The translations under genes and the position numbers were made by a program. 64,000 nucleotides of DNA, from contig NZ_CP062159.1 of assembly GCF_014844035.1 (NCBI RefSeq), positions 2,728,001 through 2,792,000 on the forward strand, written 5' to 3'. Below, one piece after another: positions 52,127 to 62,015 of the stretch. Position 1 is the first letter of the stretch. Each line of letters opens with the position of its first letter. The notes under the pieces were generated by a model. That model saw only the letters and a program-made list of their open reading frames with translations. It was not told the DNA's origin and did no database searches. Origin of the DNA: Flavobacterium sp. MDT1-60 (lineage in GTDB: Bacteria > Bacteroidota > Bacteroidia > Flavobacteriales > Flavobacteriaceae).

Positions 52127-53566
52127 ATGATTACAAATAAGGCTTTAATGTTAAAATCAATTGTGATTTTTAGTGTTGTAACTACGCTGATCTTATCTTG
52201 TGGTAAACAAGTTTCTGCTGTTTCTGAAACTAATCCATGGAATAAAATGGATTTAATCGTAAAAAGTATTCCTGAAACTCACTTTTTGGATAAGGAATAC
52301 AACATAAATGATTTTGGGGCTGTAGCCGATGGAAAAACAATGAATACTACAGCTTTTGAAAAGGCTATTAAAGCTTGCTCAGAAAATGGAGGCGGAAAAG
52401 TAATTGTTCCAAATGGAAAATTTCTGACTGGTGCAATACATTTAGAAAGCAATGTAAATCTACATTTAGAAGATAGAGCTGAAATTCTTTTTAGTATAAA
52501 TCCAAAAGATTATCCAATCGTTCACACCTCATGGGAAGGAACAGAAGTAATGAATTATTCACCTCTTATATATGCTAAAAATAAAACCAATGTTGCTATA
52601 ACCGGAAAAGGCACTTTAAATGGTCAGGCCAATAGCACAAACTGGTGGATTTGGTCTGGAGGTAAAAGTTATGGATGGCAAAAAGGAATTCCGTCACAAA
52701 ACGATCCGACAAACAGAGAAGTTTTGGTTGATATGGCCGAAAAAGGTATACCGGTTTCAGAACGAGTTTTTGGTGATGGACGCTATCTGCGCCCGAATTT
52801 TATTGAATTCTTCGAGTGCAATACAATCCTTGTTAAAGACGTAACCATAATAAATGCTCCATTTTGGATTTTACATCCTTTAAAATCGAATAATATAATT
52901 ATTGACGGAGTTACAGTAAACAGTCATGGACCTAATAACGATGGTTGTGATCCTGAATATTCTCAAAACATAATTATTAAAAACTGCACTTTTAATACCG
53001 GTGATGACTGTATTGCTATTAAAGCAGGAAGGGATGCTGATGGCAGGAGAGTGGCAATACCAAGTAAAAATATCATTGTTCAGAATTGTAAAATGATAGA
53101 CGGGCACGGAGGTGTAGTTATTGGCAGTGAAATTTCTGCGGGTGTAAATAACGTCTTTGTAGAAAATTGTGTAATGGACAGCCCAAATCTGGACAGGGTA
53201 ATTCGTATTAAAACAAATTCAAAAAGAGGAGGAGTTATAGAAGATATTTTTGTTCGCAATATTGAAGTAGGAACAGTAAAGGAATGTGTTTTAAAATTGA
53301 ACATGTTTTATAATGTATACGGATCACAAACAGGGAATTTTATACCTGTAATAAGAAACATATATCTGGAAAATATAAATGTAAAAAACGGAGGAAAATA
53401 TAGCGTTTGGGCTGAAGGCTATAAAGAATCTCCCGTGGAAAATATCACATTGAAGAATGTGGTAATTCATAAAGTAGATTCCCTTTATAAGTTAAAAAAT
53501 GTAAAAAATATAAATTTCATTGACACTTATATCAATGAAAAAAAAGTAGAACCATTTAAAAATTAA
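52127..53566 (+). CDS. GH28 polygalacturonase-type enzyme, lipoprotein
   Basis: 479 residues. Signal with lipobox LILSC (Cys25), so anchored in the outer membrane or periplasm. The N-terminal segment YNINDFGAVADGKTMNTTAF is the usual beta-helix start, and the GH28 catalytic set is complete: NNDGCD (near 271), TGDDCIAIK (near 292), GHGGVVIGSE (near 326) and RVIRIKTN (near 360). It hydrolyses alpha-1,4-galacturonic linkages, exo or endo not determined. First gene after the regulated promoter of the + strand cluster; 31 bp before susC. Confidence 0.93.
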   Translation: MITNKALMLKSIVIFSVVTTLILSCGKQVSAVSETNPWNKMDLIVKSIPETHFLDKEYNINDFGAVADGKTMNTTAFEKAIKACSENGGGKVIVPNGKFLTGAIHLESNVNLHLEDRAEILFSINPKDYPIVHTSWEGTEVMNYSPLIYAKNKTNVAITGKGTLNGQANSTNWWIWSGGKSYGWQKGIPSQNDPTNREVLVDMAEKGIPVSERVFGDGRYLRPNFIEFFECNTILVKDVTIINAPFWILHPLKSNNIIIDGVTVNSHGPNNDGCDPEYSQNIIIKNCTFNTGDDCIAIKAGRDADGRRVAIPSKNIIVQNCKMIDGHGGVVIGSEISAGVNNVFVENCVMDSPNLDRVIRIKTNSKRGGVIEDIFVRNIEVGTVKECVLKLNMFYNVYGSQTGNFIPVIRNIYLENINVKNGGKYSVWAEGYKESPVENITLKNVVIHKVDSLYKLKNVKNINFIDTYINEKKVEPFKN

Positions 53567-53597
53567 TAACAATCACTTTAACCAATAACCAAAACTT

Positions 53598-56500
53598 ATG
53601 AAAATTAAAACATTCTTAAAGAAAAAAATAAAATACAATCTTGTATTTTTATTTTTCTTAAATCTCCTTTGCAGTAATGCAATAAACGCTCAGTCGAGTG
53701 TAGTAGAAGGAAAAATTACAGATGCTGCCGGATTATCTTTGCCGGGTGTGAACATTCTTGAAAAAGGGACAAAAAACGGAACTTCAACAGATTTTGAAGG
53801 AAGTTTTAAATTAAACGTATCAAGCTCTAAAGCAATCTTAGTAATTTCATATTTAGGTTTTCAGACACAAGAAGTTAGTGTAGCAGGAAAATCTAAAGTA
53901 AATGTTAGCCTTGCAGAGCAATCAAATGCACTTACAGAAGTTGTTGTAGTAGGATATGGATCTGTAAAGAAAACAGATCTTACAGGTTCTGTAAGTACGA
54001 TCAGTGCTGCAACAATCACAGAAAGAAATACCATAAATGCATTAGAAGCTATTCAGGGAAGTACTCCTGGGGTACAGATTTCATCTAGTTCAGGACGTGC
54101 CGGTGACGGATTTAAAGTGGTGATTAGAGGAAATAACTCATTAGTAGCCGATTCAAGTAACCCAAAAATGGTAGGTTCATCTCCTTTATATGTAGTAGAT
54201 GGTGTGCCAATGGACGGAATTGATTTTTTGAATCCACAGGATATTGCCAGAATGGATGTCTTAAAAGATGCTTCTTCTGCTGCAATTTATGGATCAAGAG
54301 GTTCAAATGGGGTAATCATCGTAACAACTAAAAGTGGTACAAGTGCTAAAGCAGGAATGAATGTTACTTTTGATACTTCGTACGGAACTAAAACTGCGGC
54401 AAGATTGCCAGAGATGATGAGCGGCGAAGAATGGTGGAAATTTCATCAGGTAGCTTATATGAGTGCTACTCCTTTAACTCAAACTCCTGCACAATTGGCT
54501 GCATTGGCCGGAAATCAAAGTCCGCTATTAGTTTCAAGAGCAAAAGCTGGTTATAATTTTGATTGGTATGATGCTGTACTTAAACCGGGTATGACTCAAA
54601 ATAATTATTTGAATGTTTCGGGACGTTCTGATTCTGGATTAAGCTATAATTTAGGTTTTGGTATCCAAAGCGATGAAGGTCTTATTGATAATGATTCAAC
54701 AGACAAATACTCATTTAAATTAGGTTTAAATCATAAAATAAACGACAAATTCTCTACAGGAGCAAATGTTACTGTTGCTCGTCTTGACACACAATTAGGT
54801 AGTGATCTGGCTATGCAGGACGCTTTTAGATTAAGTCCGCTTATGTCGCCATGGGCTATTGATGCAGCCGGAAATGAGTTAGTTGGTACAAACTTTTTTC
54901 TTCCTGGAAAATTAACTTACCCTGATGGTTCATGGGCAATCAATAAAACAAGTGCGGTTAACCCATTGGTGGAGATTGCAAATTCTTCTCAAACTGAAAA
55001 AACATGGCAAACGGTTGGAAATGTTTATTTTCAATACCAACCTATTAAGTGGTTGTCTTTTAAAACAACTTTTGCTGCCGGAATTAACAATACAAAAAGA
55101 GGAGCTGCTTATGGGGCGCAATCGAATGCCGGTGTAACATTAAACGGTAAAAATTCATCGTCAATTGAAAATTTAGAGAACTTTAATTACACTTGGGATA
55201 ATCAGATAGATTTGAAACATACTTTTAATGAAGTACATGATTTTAGTGTTTTATTATTGCAAAGTTTGTACTCAAATGTTGATGAAAGTTCTTACTTATA
55301 TTCGAATACACAACCTTTTGATACTGATATAAATAATATTGGTTCAGGAGTTCAGACAAGTTATGTTGTGAAATCAGCATATACAAAAAACACGCTTAAC
55401 TCGTATGCATTGCGTTTGAATTATAGTTTTAAAGATAAATATTTATTAACGGCATCTAATAGATGGGATGGTTCATCTGTATTGGCAGAAGGTGCAAAAT
55501 GGGAAAGTTTTCCATCTTTGGCTTTAGGCTGGAAAATAAGTAAAGAATCATTTTTAGCTGGTAATTCTACTATTTCAGATTTGAAATTGAGAGCGAGTGT
55601 TGGTTATACAGGAAATGATAACGTTGCTCCTTATACTTCACAAGCATTATTAAACCAACAAACCTTTTATGCTAATGGTTCTAATGTCGTTCCTGGATGG
55701 CAATCTGAAACTTTGGCAAATCCACTTTTAAGCTGGGAGAAAACAAGAGAGTTCAACTTAGGTCTTGATTATGGATTTTTAAACAACAGAATTACAGGTA
55801 CAATCGATGTTTATGACAGATTATCAGATGATTTGATTTACAAACAACAATTACCTTCTGAATCAGGCTGGAAAAATACTTATGCAAACGTTGGTTCAGT
55901 AAGTAACAAAGGTATTGAGGTTTTATTGACTACAAAAAACATTAAATCTAAGAACGTAAGCTGGGAAACTACATTTACATTTACTAAAAATGTTAATACA
56001 CTAGAATCAATTTACAATCAGGATAAAGTAAGTGATATCGGAAACACATTAATTCTTGGTTCTCCATTAAACCCTAATTATAATTATGTTTATGATGGTG
56101 TTTGGCAGGAAAGCGAAGCAGCTCAGGCAGCTACTTACGGAATGGCTCCCGGACAGGCAAGACCAAAAGATTTAAATGGTGATGGCAAATTTAATCAGAA
56201 TGACAGAACGGTAATTGGTAATCCGAACCCGGAATGGCAAGGAAGTTTTTATTCTAAATTGAATGTGGGTCAGTTCGATTTCAATTTCTCTGTATTGACA
56301 AGTCAGGGTCAGACTGTATTAAGTACTTTTCACCAGAATTTTGCTGATGTAAGTGACAGAGGTCGCCAAAAAATTGCAATGGATTATTTTATTCCAACAA
56401 ATGGGGCAGGTATTGAGGCTAATGCAAATGGGACAAATCCACGTCCGGGACCAGTTGCAACTGGAGCAGGAGCTTATTGGACTTCTCTATTTGCTTATTA

Positions 56501-56729
56501 CAGAGACGCATCTTATGTGAAAATTAAAAATATATCTCTAGGATACACTTTCAATTCAGAATTGCTTAAAAGAATTAAAATGAGTAATTTAAGAATTTAT
56601 GTAAATGTTTTAGACCCATTCGTATTTACAAAATTTGATGGATACGATCCGGAGTGGGCTGGTTCAGCTTTTGGTGTAAACCGTCCGGCATCTGTGACTA
56701 CGCAATTGGGACTAAGTGTTAAATTTTAA
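53598..56729 (+). CDS. SusC/RagA-family TonB-linked outer membrane transporter
   Basis: 1043 residues. Signal peptide (YNLVFLFFLNLLCSNAINAQ), carboxypeptidase-regulatory-like domain (VEGKITDAAGLSLPGVNILEKG), TonB box region LTEVVVVGYGSVKKTDLTG, plug (QISSSSGRAGDGFKVVIRGNNS, SPLYVVDGVPMDGI, DVLKDASSAAIYGSRGSNGVI) and a barrel ending LGLSVKF with the terminal Phe. It imports oligogalacturonides across the outer membrane with its SusD lipoprotein, encoded 11 bp on. Transport energy comes from TonB. Confidence 0.95.
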   Translation: MKIKTFLKKKIKYNLVFLFFLNLLCSNAINAQSSVVEGKITDAAGLSLPGVNILEKGTKNGTSTDFEGSFKLNVSSSKAILVISYLGFQTQEVSVAGKSKVNVSLAEQSNALTEVVVVGYGSVKKTDLTGSVSTISAATITERNTINALEAIQGSTPGVQISSSSGRAGDGFKVVIRGNNSLVADSSNPKMVGSSPLYVVDGVPMDGIDFLNPQDIARMDVLKDASSAAIYGSRGSNGVIIVTTKSGTSAKAGMNVTFDTSYGTKTAARLPEMMSGEEWWKFHQVAYMSATPLTQTPAQLAALAGNQSPLLVSRAKAGYNFDWYDAVLKPGMTQNNYLNVSGRSDSGLSYNLGFGIQSDEGLIDNDSTDKYSFKLGLNHKINDKFSTGANVTVARLDTQLGSDLAMQDAFRLSPLMSPWAIDAAGNELVGTNFFLPGKLTYPDGSWAINKTSAVNPLVEIANSSQTEKTWQTVGNVYFQYQPIKWLSFKTTFAAGINNTKRGAAYGAQSNAGVTLNGKNSSSIENLENFNYTWDNQIDLKHTFNEVHDFSVLLLQSLYSNVDESSYLYSNTQPFDTDINNIGSGVQTSYVVKSAYTKNTLNSYALRLNYSFKDKYLLTASNRWDGSSVLAEGAKWESFPSLALGWKISKESFLAGNSTISDLKLRASVGYTGNDNVAPYTSQALLNQQTFYANGSNVVPGWQSETLANPLLSWEKTREFNLGLDYGFLNNRITGTIDVYDRLSDDLIYKQQLPSESGWKNTYANVGSVSNKGIEVLLTTKNIKSKNVSWETTFTFTKNVNTLESIYNQDKVSDIGNTLILGSPLNPNYNYVYDGVWQESEAAQAATYGMAPGQARPKDLNGDGKFNQNDRTVIGNPNPEWQGSFYSKLNVGQFDFNFSVLTSQGQTVLSTFHQNFADVSDRGRQKIAMDYFIPTNGAGIEANANGTNPRPGPVATGAGAYWTSLFAYYRDASYVKIKNISLGYTFNSELLKRIKMSNLRIYVNVLDPFVFTKFDGYDPEWAGSAFGVNRPASVTTQLGLSVKF

Positions 56730-56740
56730 TAAGATATAAA

Positions 56741-58413
56741 ATGAAAAAAATAATATTAATTTTAGGATTAATCGTTACCATTTTTAGTTCATGTAATGAT
56801 TATATTGAAGAAGAAAGTCTTTCTAATGTTCCTGCTGATGCAACATATAAAACAGCATCAGGATTTCAATTATTAGTAAACACTAATTATGCATGGCTTA
56901 AAGGAATTTATGGAGGAAATCCATGGTTGTTTGAATCTGGTACAGATATGTATGCCGAAGGAAGAACTCCTGAACCGGCTGGTTTAAGTCAATACACACA
57001 GTTAATTCCGTCATCTTCAAATGTTGATGAGTTGTATAATTCCTGTTATCAGTTAATTCAGTCTGTAAACAAAACAGTGTATTACTCAACGATAACAGAG
57101 CAAACATCAAATTTAAATACGCTTGTTGGTGAAGCAAAATTTTTAAGAGCCAACGCTTATTTTTATTGGTTCAGACTTATGGAGGTGTGCCGATTGTTTT
57201 GGATAATATTACTACTCCGGTTTTATCCTTTAAAAGAAACACGGCTGAAGAAGTATATGCTCAGATTATTACTGATTTAGATGCCTCACTTGCAAGTGTT
57301 GGTACTGGAGTTTACAGCACAACTGGAAGAGTAAACAAAAGAGCCGTAAATGATTTATTGGCAAAAGTTTATTTGACAAAAGGTTATGAAACTTTCGGTA
57401 CTGCTGCTGATTTTACAAAAGCGGCTGCTTATGCAGATGCAGCAATTGCAGGACAAGCCTTAAATGTAGCTTTTGACCAATTATTCAAACCAGGAAATGA
57501 TTTGAATGCAGAAACTATTTTCTCTGTACAATACGATAAAGCTTCAACAAGTACTGATCCAACAAAATTAGGAAACAATCAGTTTTACTATTTCAGTTCT
57601 TATTTAGGAGGTGCAGAGACTGGAGCTCCATTAAGAAGCTATAATTTATGTCCAACAGATTATGCTTTAGGATTATATGAAAAAGGAGATAAAAGATGGG
57701 AAGCTACATTCATGACAGAAATCCTTGAAGGACCTGAAACGACAAACGGAGTAACAAAAAATATTTTGTATTATCCATATTACAGAAGCACAAATCCTGC
57801 TTCTTTAAAAGTAAGACACTTTTATGCACCAAAATGGTTTACAGCTGCAGACAGACTAGCATGGGAAACAGCTAATGCATCAAGAAAATCAGCTACTTTT
57901 GTATATCATCCTTATGGAGAATATTCAGCGGCATATACTTTAATTAAAAATTTGGATTGTTATACTATTCCGGTTAAGAAATTTGATGATCCGGATCCAA
58001 CAACTCCATCAAGTACAGGTCCTGTAAGTACAAGAGATATAATTGTTTCAAGACTTGGAGAAACGTATTTAATAGCTGCCGAGGCTTATTTAAAAGCGGG
58101 AGTTCCTTCAACAGGTTTAGATCGTTTAAATGAAGTAAGAAGAAGAGCTGGCGTGGCAAATGCAACTCTTGCACAATTTAATATTGATTATATATTAGAT
58201 GAAAGAGGAAGAGAATTGCTTGGAGAATACAAACGTTGGTTCGATTTGAAACGCACTGGTACGCTAGTTGCAAGAGCTTCTACACATAATTATAAAATTA
58301 AAGCTGCTAATTTTGTGGGTGTTGATGGCAAGCTTAAAATTTTAAGACCAATTCCACAGAGTGTGTTAGATTTAAATCAAAATAAAGATTTTCCTCAGAA
58401 TCCTGGTTATTAG
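56741..58413 (+). pseudogene. SusD/RagB-family glycan-binding lipoprotein, frameshifted
   Basis: The product is split between two frames. 56741 opens with signal and lipobox (GLIVTIFSSCNDYIEE) and SusD text up to LVGEAKFLRANAYFYW; it then derails and stops at 57280. From 57166 the -1 frame continues correctly as VQTYGGVPIVLDNITTPVLS and ends with LRPIPQSVLDLNQNKDFPQNPGY at 58413. One extra base near 57168 (TGGTT to TGGGTT) would rejoin it to ~557 residues, with the tetratricopeptide-like N-half and the usual C-terminus (YLIAAEAYLKAGV...LDERGRELLGEYKRWFDLKRTGT). Either a real mutation or a one-base read error. Confidence 0.9.
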
Positions 58414-58451
58414 TAATTTGATGATTTTTTGAGAAATTGTTTTTTGAAGAA

Positions 58452-58508
58452 GTTAAGAAGGAGTTTGGCAAATTGCCCGAACTCCTCTCTTAACTAAATT
58501 TTTTTTAA
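58452..58508 (+). terminator. Terminator-like hairpin between susD and the enzyme genes
   Basis: Long stem: GTTAAGA.GGAGTT.GGCAA (from 58452) pairs with TTGCC.GAACTCC..TCTTAAC (to 58494), then TAAATTTTTTTT. The T tract ends 4 bases before the esterase ATG (58510). It should reduce transcription of the enzyme genes relative to susCD. Confidence 0.7.
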
Positions 58509-58509
58509 G

Positions 58510-59445
58510 ATGAAAAAGATACTTTTTATAATGTTGTTAATCTCAAATACTATTCTTGCCCAGAGCAATTATAGTATCGATACTTCTTATACTATAAAGA
58601 GTACTTACAATAAATTAATCAAAAAATATCCTTTTATAACGATTCCACAGAAGCAAAATAATACTGCAGTTACTGAAATTAAAGAGGTTATTTATCAGGA
58701 AGATAAAAATAGAGCATTGCATTTTGATGCTCTTTTCAATACTAAACAAAAACAGAACCCTGCTGTAATCATGATTCACGGTGGTGGCTGGAGATCAGGA
58801 AATAAAAACCAAATGCACGACATGGCCAGAGAAATTGCTTCAAAAGGCTATTCTTGTTTTGCAATTGAATACAGATTATCATTAGAAGCAAAATATCCGG
58901 AAGGAATTTATGATGTAAAAAATGCAATAAAATTTATAAAAGATAATGCCATAAAATTCAATGTAGATCCAAACAAAATTGCCGTTTTAGGTTGCTCTTC
59001 AGGAGGACAAATGGCAGCTTTGATTGGCACAACAAATGAAATTTTAGATTTTGAAGATAAATCATTTAAAAGTAAATCTTCTTCAAAAGTACAGGCAATT
59101 ATTGATATTGATGGCGTTTTAGCATTTAAACACCCGGAATCTTCAGAAGGAGATATGGCTTCATTTTGGCTTGGTGGAACTTATGATGAAAAACCTGAAA
59201 ACTGGAATAATGCTTCGGCCTTAAATCATACGAATGAAAGCACGCCTCCCATACTTTTTATAAACAGTAGTTTTGACAGGTTTCATGCCGGAAGAGATGA
59301 TATGATTGCCATTTTAAATCAATACAAAATTTATAATGAAGTAAAAACAATTCAGAATTCTCCTCATTCTTTTTGGTTTTTCAACCCATGGTTTACAGAG
59401 ACAGTTCTTTGTACAACCCAATTCTTAGATAAAATTTTTAAATAG
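58510..59445 (+). CDS. Secreted alpha/beta-hydrolase esterase of the pectin locus
   Basis: 311 residues with a signal peptide (KKILFIMLLISNTILAQ). Oxyanion hole MIHGGGWRSGNK (His90), nucleophile Ser163 in VLGCSSGGQMAA, Asp in LFINSSFDRFHAG and His in NSPHSFWFF complete the triad. The same broad esterase group as the gene at 38077, but not close to it. In a pectin locus it most likely removes acetyl or methyl groups from galacturonan or rhamnogalacturonan; sequence alone does not tell which. Confidence 0.82.
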   Translation: MKKILFIMLLISNTILAQSNYSIDTSYTIKSTYNKLIKKYPFITIPQKQNNTAVTEIKEVIYQEDKNRALHFDALFNTKQKQNPAVIMIHGGGWRSGNKNQMHDMAREIASKGYSCFAIEYRLSLEAKYPEGIYDVKNAIKFIKDNAIKFNVDPNKIAVLGCSSGGQMAALIGTTNEILDFEDKSFKSKSSSKVQAIIDIDGVLAFKHPESSEGDMASFWLGGTYDEKPENWNNASALNHTNESTPPILFINSSFDRFHAGRDDMIAILNQYKIYNEVKTIQNSPHSFWFFNPWFTETVLCTTQFLDKIFK

Positions 59446-59457
59446 TTATCATAAAAA

Positions 59458-60684
59458 ATGAAAACAAAAATCACAATAACAAGCTTATTTTCCAGATCAG
59501 TAATGTCGATTTGTTTGATGTTATTTTTTTGTTTTAAAGTTATCGGTCAGCAACCTGAAAAAAAAGAGGTCGTTATTTCCAAAGATTTAAAATGGTCAGA
59601 GAGAATGGCACTTTCTATCATCAAACGTGATCCTAAAGCCTGGCAGATTGATAATAACGAAAAGCCAAAGTGGGATTATAAATTGGGATTGTTAATGACT
59701 TCTTTTGAAAAATTGTATCACAAAACAAACAATCCGGTTTACGGTGATTACATTAAAGAGTACGGTGAAACAGTAGTAAATACTTCAGGCGAAATTCTGA
59801 ATTATAAGCTTGAAGATTATAATATTGATAACATCAATGCCGGAAAAATGCTTTTTGATCTTTATAAAAGAACAAAAGATGAGCGTTATCTGACTGCAAT
59901 AAAGACTTTAAGAAAACAATTAGAAACGCATCCGAGAACGAATTCCGGTGGTTTTTGGCATAAAAAAATATATCCGTACCAAATGTGGCTGGACGGCTTG
60001 TATATGGGAACACCATTTTATGCTCATTACACCTTAGAATTTGATAAAGGAAAGGATTTCAATGATATCGCAAAACAGTTTGAGCAAATTCATTTGCATA
60101 CCATCGATAAAAAAACAGGTCTATTATTTCATGCCTGGGATGAAAGCAAACAAATGCCGTGGGCAAACAAAGAAACAGGAACTTCACCTAATTTTTGGTC
60201 TCGCTCTATTGGCTGGTATATGATGGCTTTGGTTGATGTATTAGATTACATGCCAAAAGACCATCCGAAGAGAAAAGAATTGATTCAGTTTTTAAGTGAA
60301 ATTTCAGTAGCTGTTGCAAAATATCAGGATCCATCAGGATTATGGTATCAGGTTACTGATTCGGGGTCAAAAGAAGGAAATTACCTGGAGGCTTCAGGTT
60401 CAGAAATGTTTGTTTATGCTTTTGCAAAAGGAGTAAACAAAGGATACTTGCCAAAAGAATACAAAGAGTTGGCCATAAAAGGTTTTGACGGTATTACAAA
60501 GAAGTTAATTACGGTTGATCCTGACGGTGAAATACATATTACACAAGTGTGTGCAAGCGCAGGTTTAGGCGGTAATCCTTATCGTGACGGCTCTTATGAA
60601 TATTATATAAAAGAAAAAATAAAAGTAGACAACTCTCATGGATTAGGGCCTTTTATTTTAGCCGCATTAGAATTAGAAAAATAG
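59458..60684 (+). CDS. GH105 unsaturated galacturonyl hydrolase, copy 1
   Basis: 408 residues with a signal peptide (SVMSICLMLFFCFKVIGQ). GH105 (YteR-type) motifs: YPYQMWLDGLYMGTPFYAHY with catalytic Asp179, LFHAWDESKQMPWANKETG, SPNFWSRSIGWYMMALVDVL and SGLWYQVTDSG...YLEASGSEMF. These enzymes hydrate the double bond of unsaturated uronic acid at the end of lyase products, giving 5-keto-4-deoxyuronate for KduI. 13 bp after the esterase and 22 bp before a paralogue. Confidence 0.93.
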   Translation: MKTKITITSLFSRSVMSICLMLFFCFKVIGQQPEKKEVVISKDLKWSERMALSIIKRDPKAWQIDNNEKPKWDYKLGLLMTSFEKLYHKTNNPVYGDYIKEYGETVVNTSGEILNYKLEDYNIDNINAGKMLFDLYKRTKDERYLTAIKTLRKQLETHPRTNSGGFWHKKIYPYQMWLDGLYMGTPFYAHYTLEFDKGKDFNDIAKQFEQIHLHTIDKKTGLLFHAWDESKQMPWANKETGTSPNFWSRSIGWYMMALVDVLDYMPKDHPKRKELIQFLSEISVAVAKYQDPSGLWYQVTDSGSKEGNYLEASGSEMFVYAFAKGVNKGYLPKEYKELAIKGFDGITKKLITVDPDGEIHITQVCASAGLGGNPYRDGSYEYYIKEKIKVDNSHGLGPFILAALELEK

Positions 60685-60705
60685 TAGAATTTAAATATAT
60701 TTAAA

Positions 60706-61929
60706 ATGAAGAACAAGAGAAAACAAGGTTATTTTGTATCGGCTTTATTAGTTTGTGTTATGGCTTTTACGAGCTGTAAAGTGATTTCGCAAGAGCCGGC
60801 AAGTAAAGATATCGTAATTTCTAAAGATCTAAAGTGGTCTGATAAAATGGCGTTAACTTTGATGAAACGTCATCCTGAAAGTTACATGATAGATGATTCT
60901 AAAAAACCGAAATGGGATTATGTACATGCTTTAGTTTTACATTCATTCGAAGAATTATACAAAAAAAATCCAGATCCTAGATACAATGCCTACGTAAGAA
61001 GTTATGTAGACCAATTTGTAGAAGGTGACGGCTCTATTAAAACGTATGAATTTGACAAATACAATATCGATTTGGTTGTGCCTGGACGCTTGCTTTTTGA
61101 TGTTTATCAAACTTCTAAAGAAGAAAAATATTTAAAAGCAATGCAATTAGTACGCAAACAATTATCAGAACAGCCAAGAACGGCAAGTGGTGGGTTTTGG
61201 CATAAGCAAATTTATCCAAACCAAATGTGGCTGGATGGATTATATATGGGAGAACCATTTTATGCACAATACACACTTACTTTCGAACAAGGTAAAAGTT
61301 TTGACGATATCGCAAAACAATTTGAGTTAATTCAACTACATGCAACAGATCCAAAAACAGAACTGTTATACCACGCCTGGGATGAAAGTAAACAAATGCC
61401 TTGGGCAAATAAACAAACCGGAAACTCACCAAACTTTTGGTCAAGAGCTTTAGGATGGTATGTTATGGCCTTGGTTGATGTATTGGATTATATGCCAAAA
61501 GAGCATCCAAAACAAAAAGAATTAGTAAAGTATTTAAACAATGCTTGCGCAGCTTTAGCTAAATATCAGGATAAATCTGGTTTATGGTACCAGGTAACAG
61601 ATAAAGGTGGAGAAAAAGGAAATTATTTAGAAGCTTCAGGATCTTCAATGTTTGCTTATGCTTTTGCAAAAGGAGCAAACAAAGGATATTTACCTGCAAA
61701 ATATAAAAAACTGGCTAATAAAGCTTTCGATGGTTTGACTAAAGTTTTAATTAAAAAGGTAGACGAAGATGGTGGTATCACGTTAACAAATTGCTGTCAG
61801 GTAGCGGGTTTAGGCGGAACTCCTTACAGAGATGGTTCATATGAGTACTACATAAACGAAAGAAAAAAAGATAACGATCCTAAAGCAACTGGTCCTTTTA
61901 TTTTGGCAGCTTTAGAATTGAACAGATAA
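60706..61929 (+). CDS. GH105 unsaturated galacturonyl hydrolase, copy 2
   Basis: 407 residues, tandem paralogue of the previous gene with the same motifs: YPNQMWLDGLYMGEPFYAQY (Asp177), LYHAWDESKQMPWANKQTG, SPNFWSRALGWYVMALVDVL. The N-terminus has a lipoprotein-type signal (CVMAFTSCKVISQE), so this copy is probably membrane-anchored while copy 1 is free in the periplasm. The two may prefer different linkages (homogalacturonan or rhamnogalacturonan). Confidence 0.93.
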   Translation: MKNKRKQGYFVSALLVCVMAFTSCKVISQEPASKDIVISKDLKWSDKMALTLMKRHPESYMIDDSKKPKWDYVHALVLHSFEELYKKNPDPRYNAYVRSYVDQFVEGDGSIKTYEFDKYNIDLVVPGRLLFDVYQTSKEEKYLKAMQLVRKQLSEQPRTASGGFWHKQIYPNQMWLDGLYMGEPFYAQYTLTFEQGKSFDDIAKQFELIQLHATDPKTELLYHAWDESKQMPWANKQTGNSPNFWSRALGWYVMALVDVLDYMPKEHPKQKELVKYLNNACAALAKYQDKSGLWYQVTDKGGEKGNYLEASGSSMFAYAFAKGANKGYLPAKYKKLANKAFDGLTKVLIKKVDEDGGITLTNCCQVAGLGGTPYRDGSYEYYINERKKDNDPKATGPFILAALELNR

Positions 61930-61954
61930 TTTGAATCATTTTTTTGATTTCACA

Positions 61955-61991
61955 ATAGACCTGAGAGTTTTTTAAAACTATCAGGTCTAAT
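61955..61991 (+). other. Hairpin between GH105 copy 2 and GH43
   Basis: AGACCTGA...TCAGGTCT with inner AGTTTT/AAAACT forms a ~15-bp stem 25 bases after the GH105 stop. No T tract follows (AATTAAAAAG), so an mRNA-processing or stability element is more likely than a terminator. Confidence 0.45.
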
Positions 61992-62015
61992 TAAAAAGCC
62001 TTTAATTATTACAGA

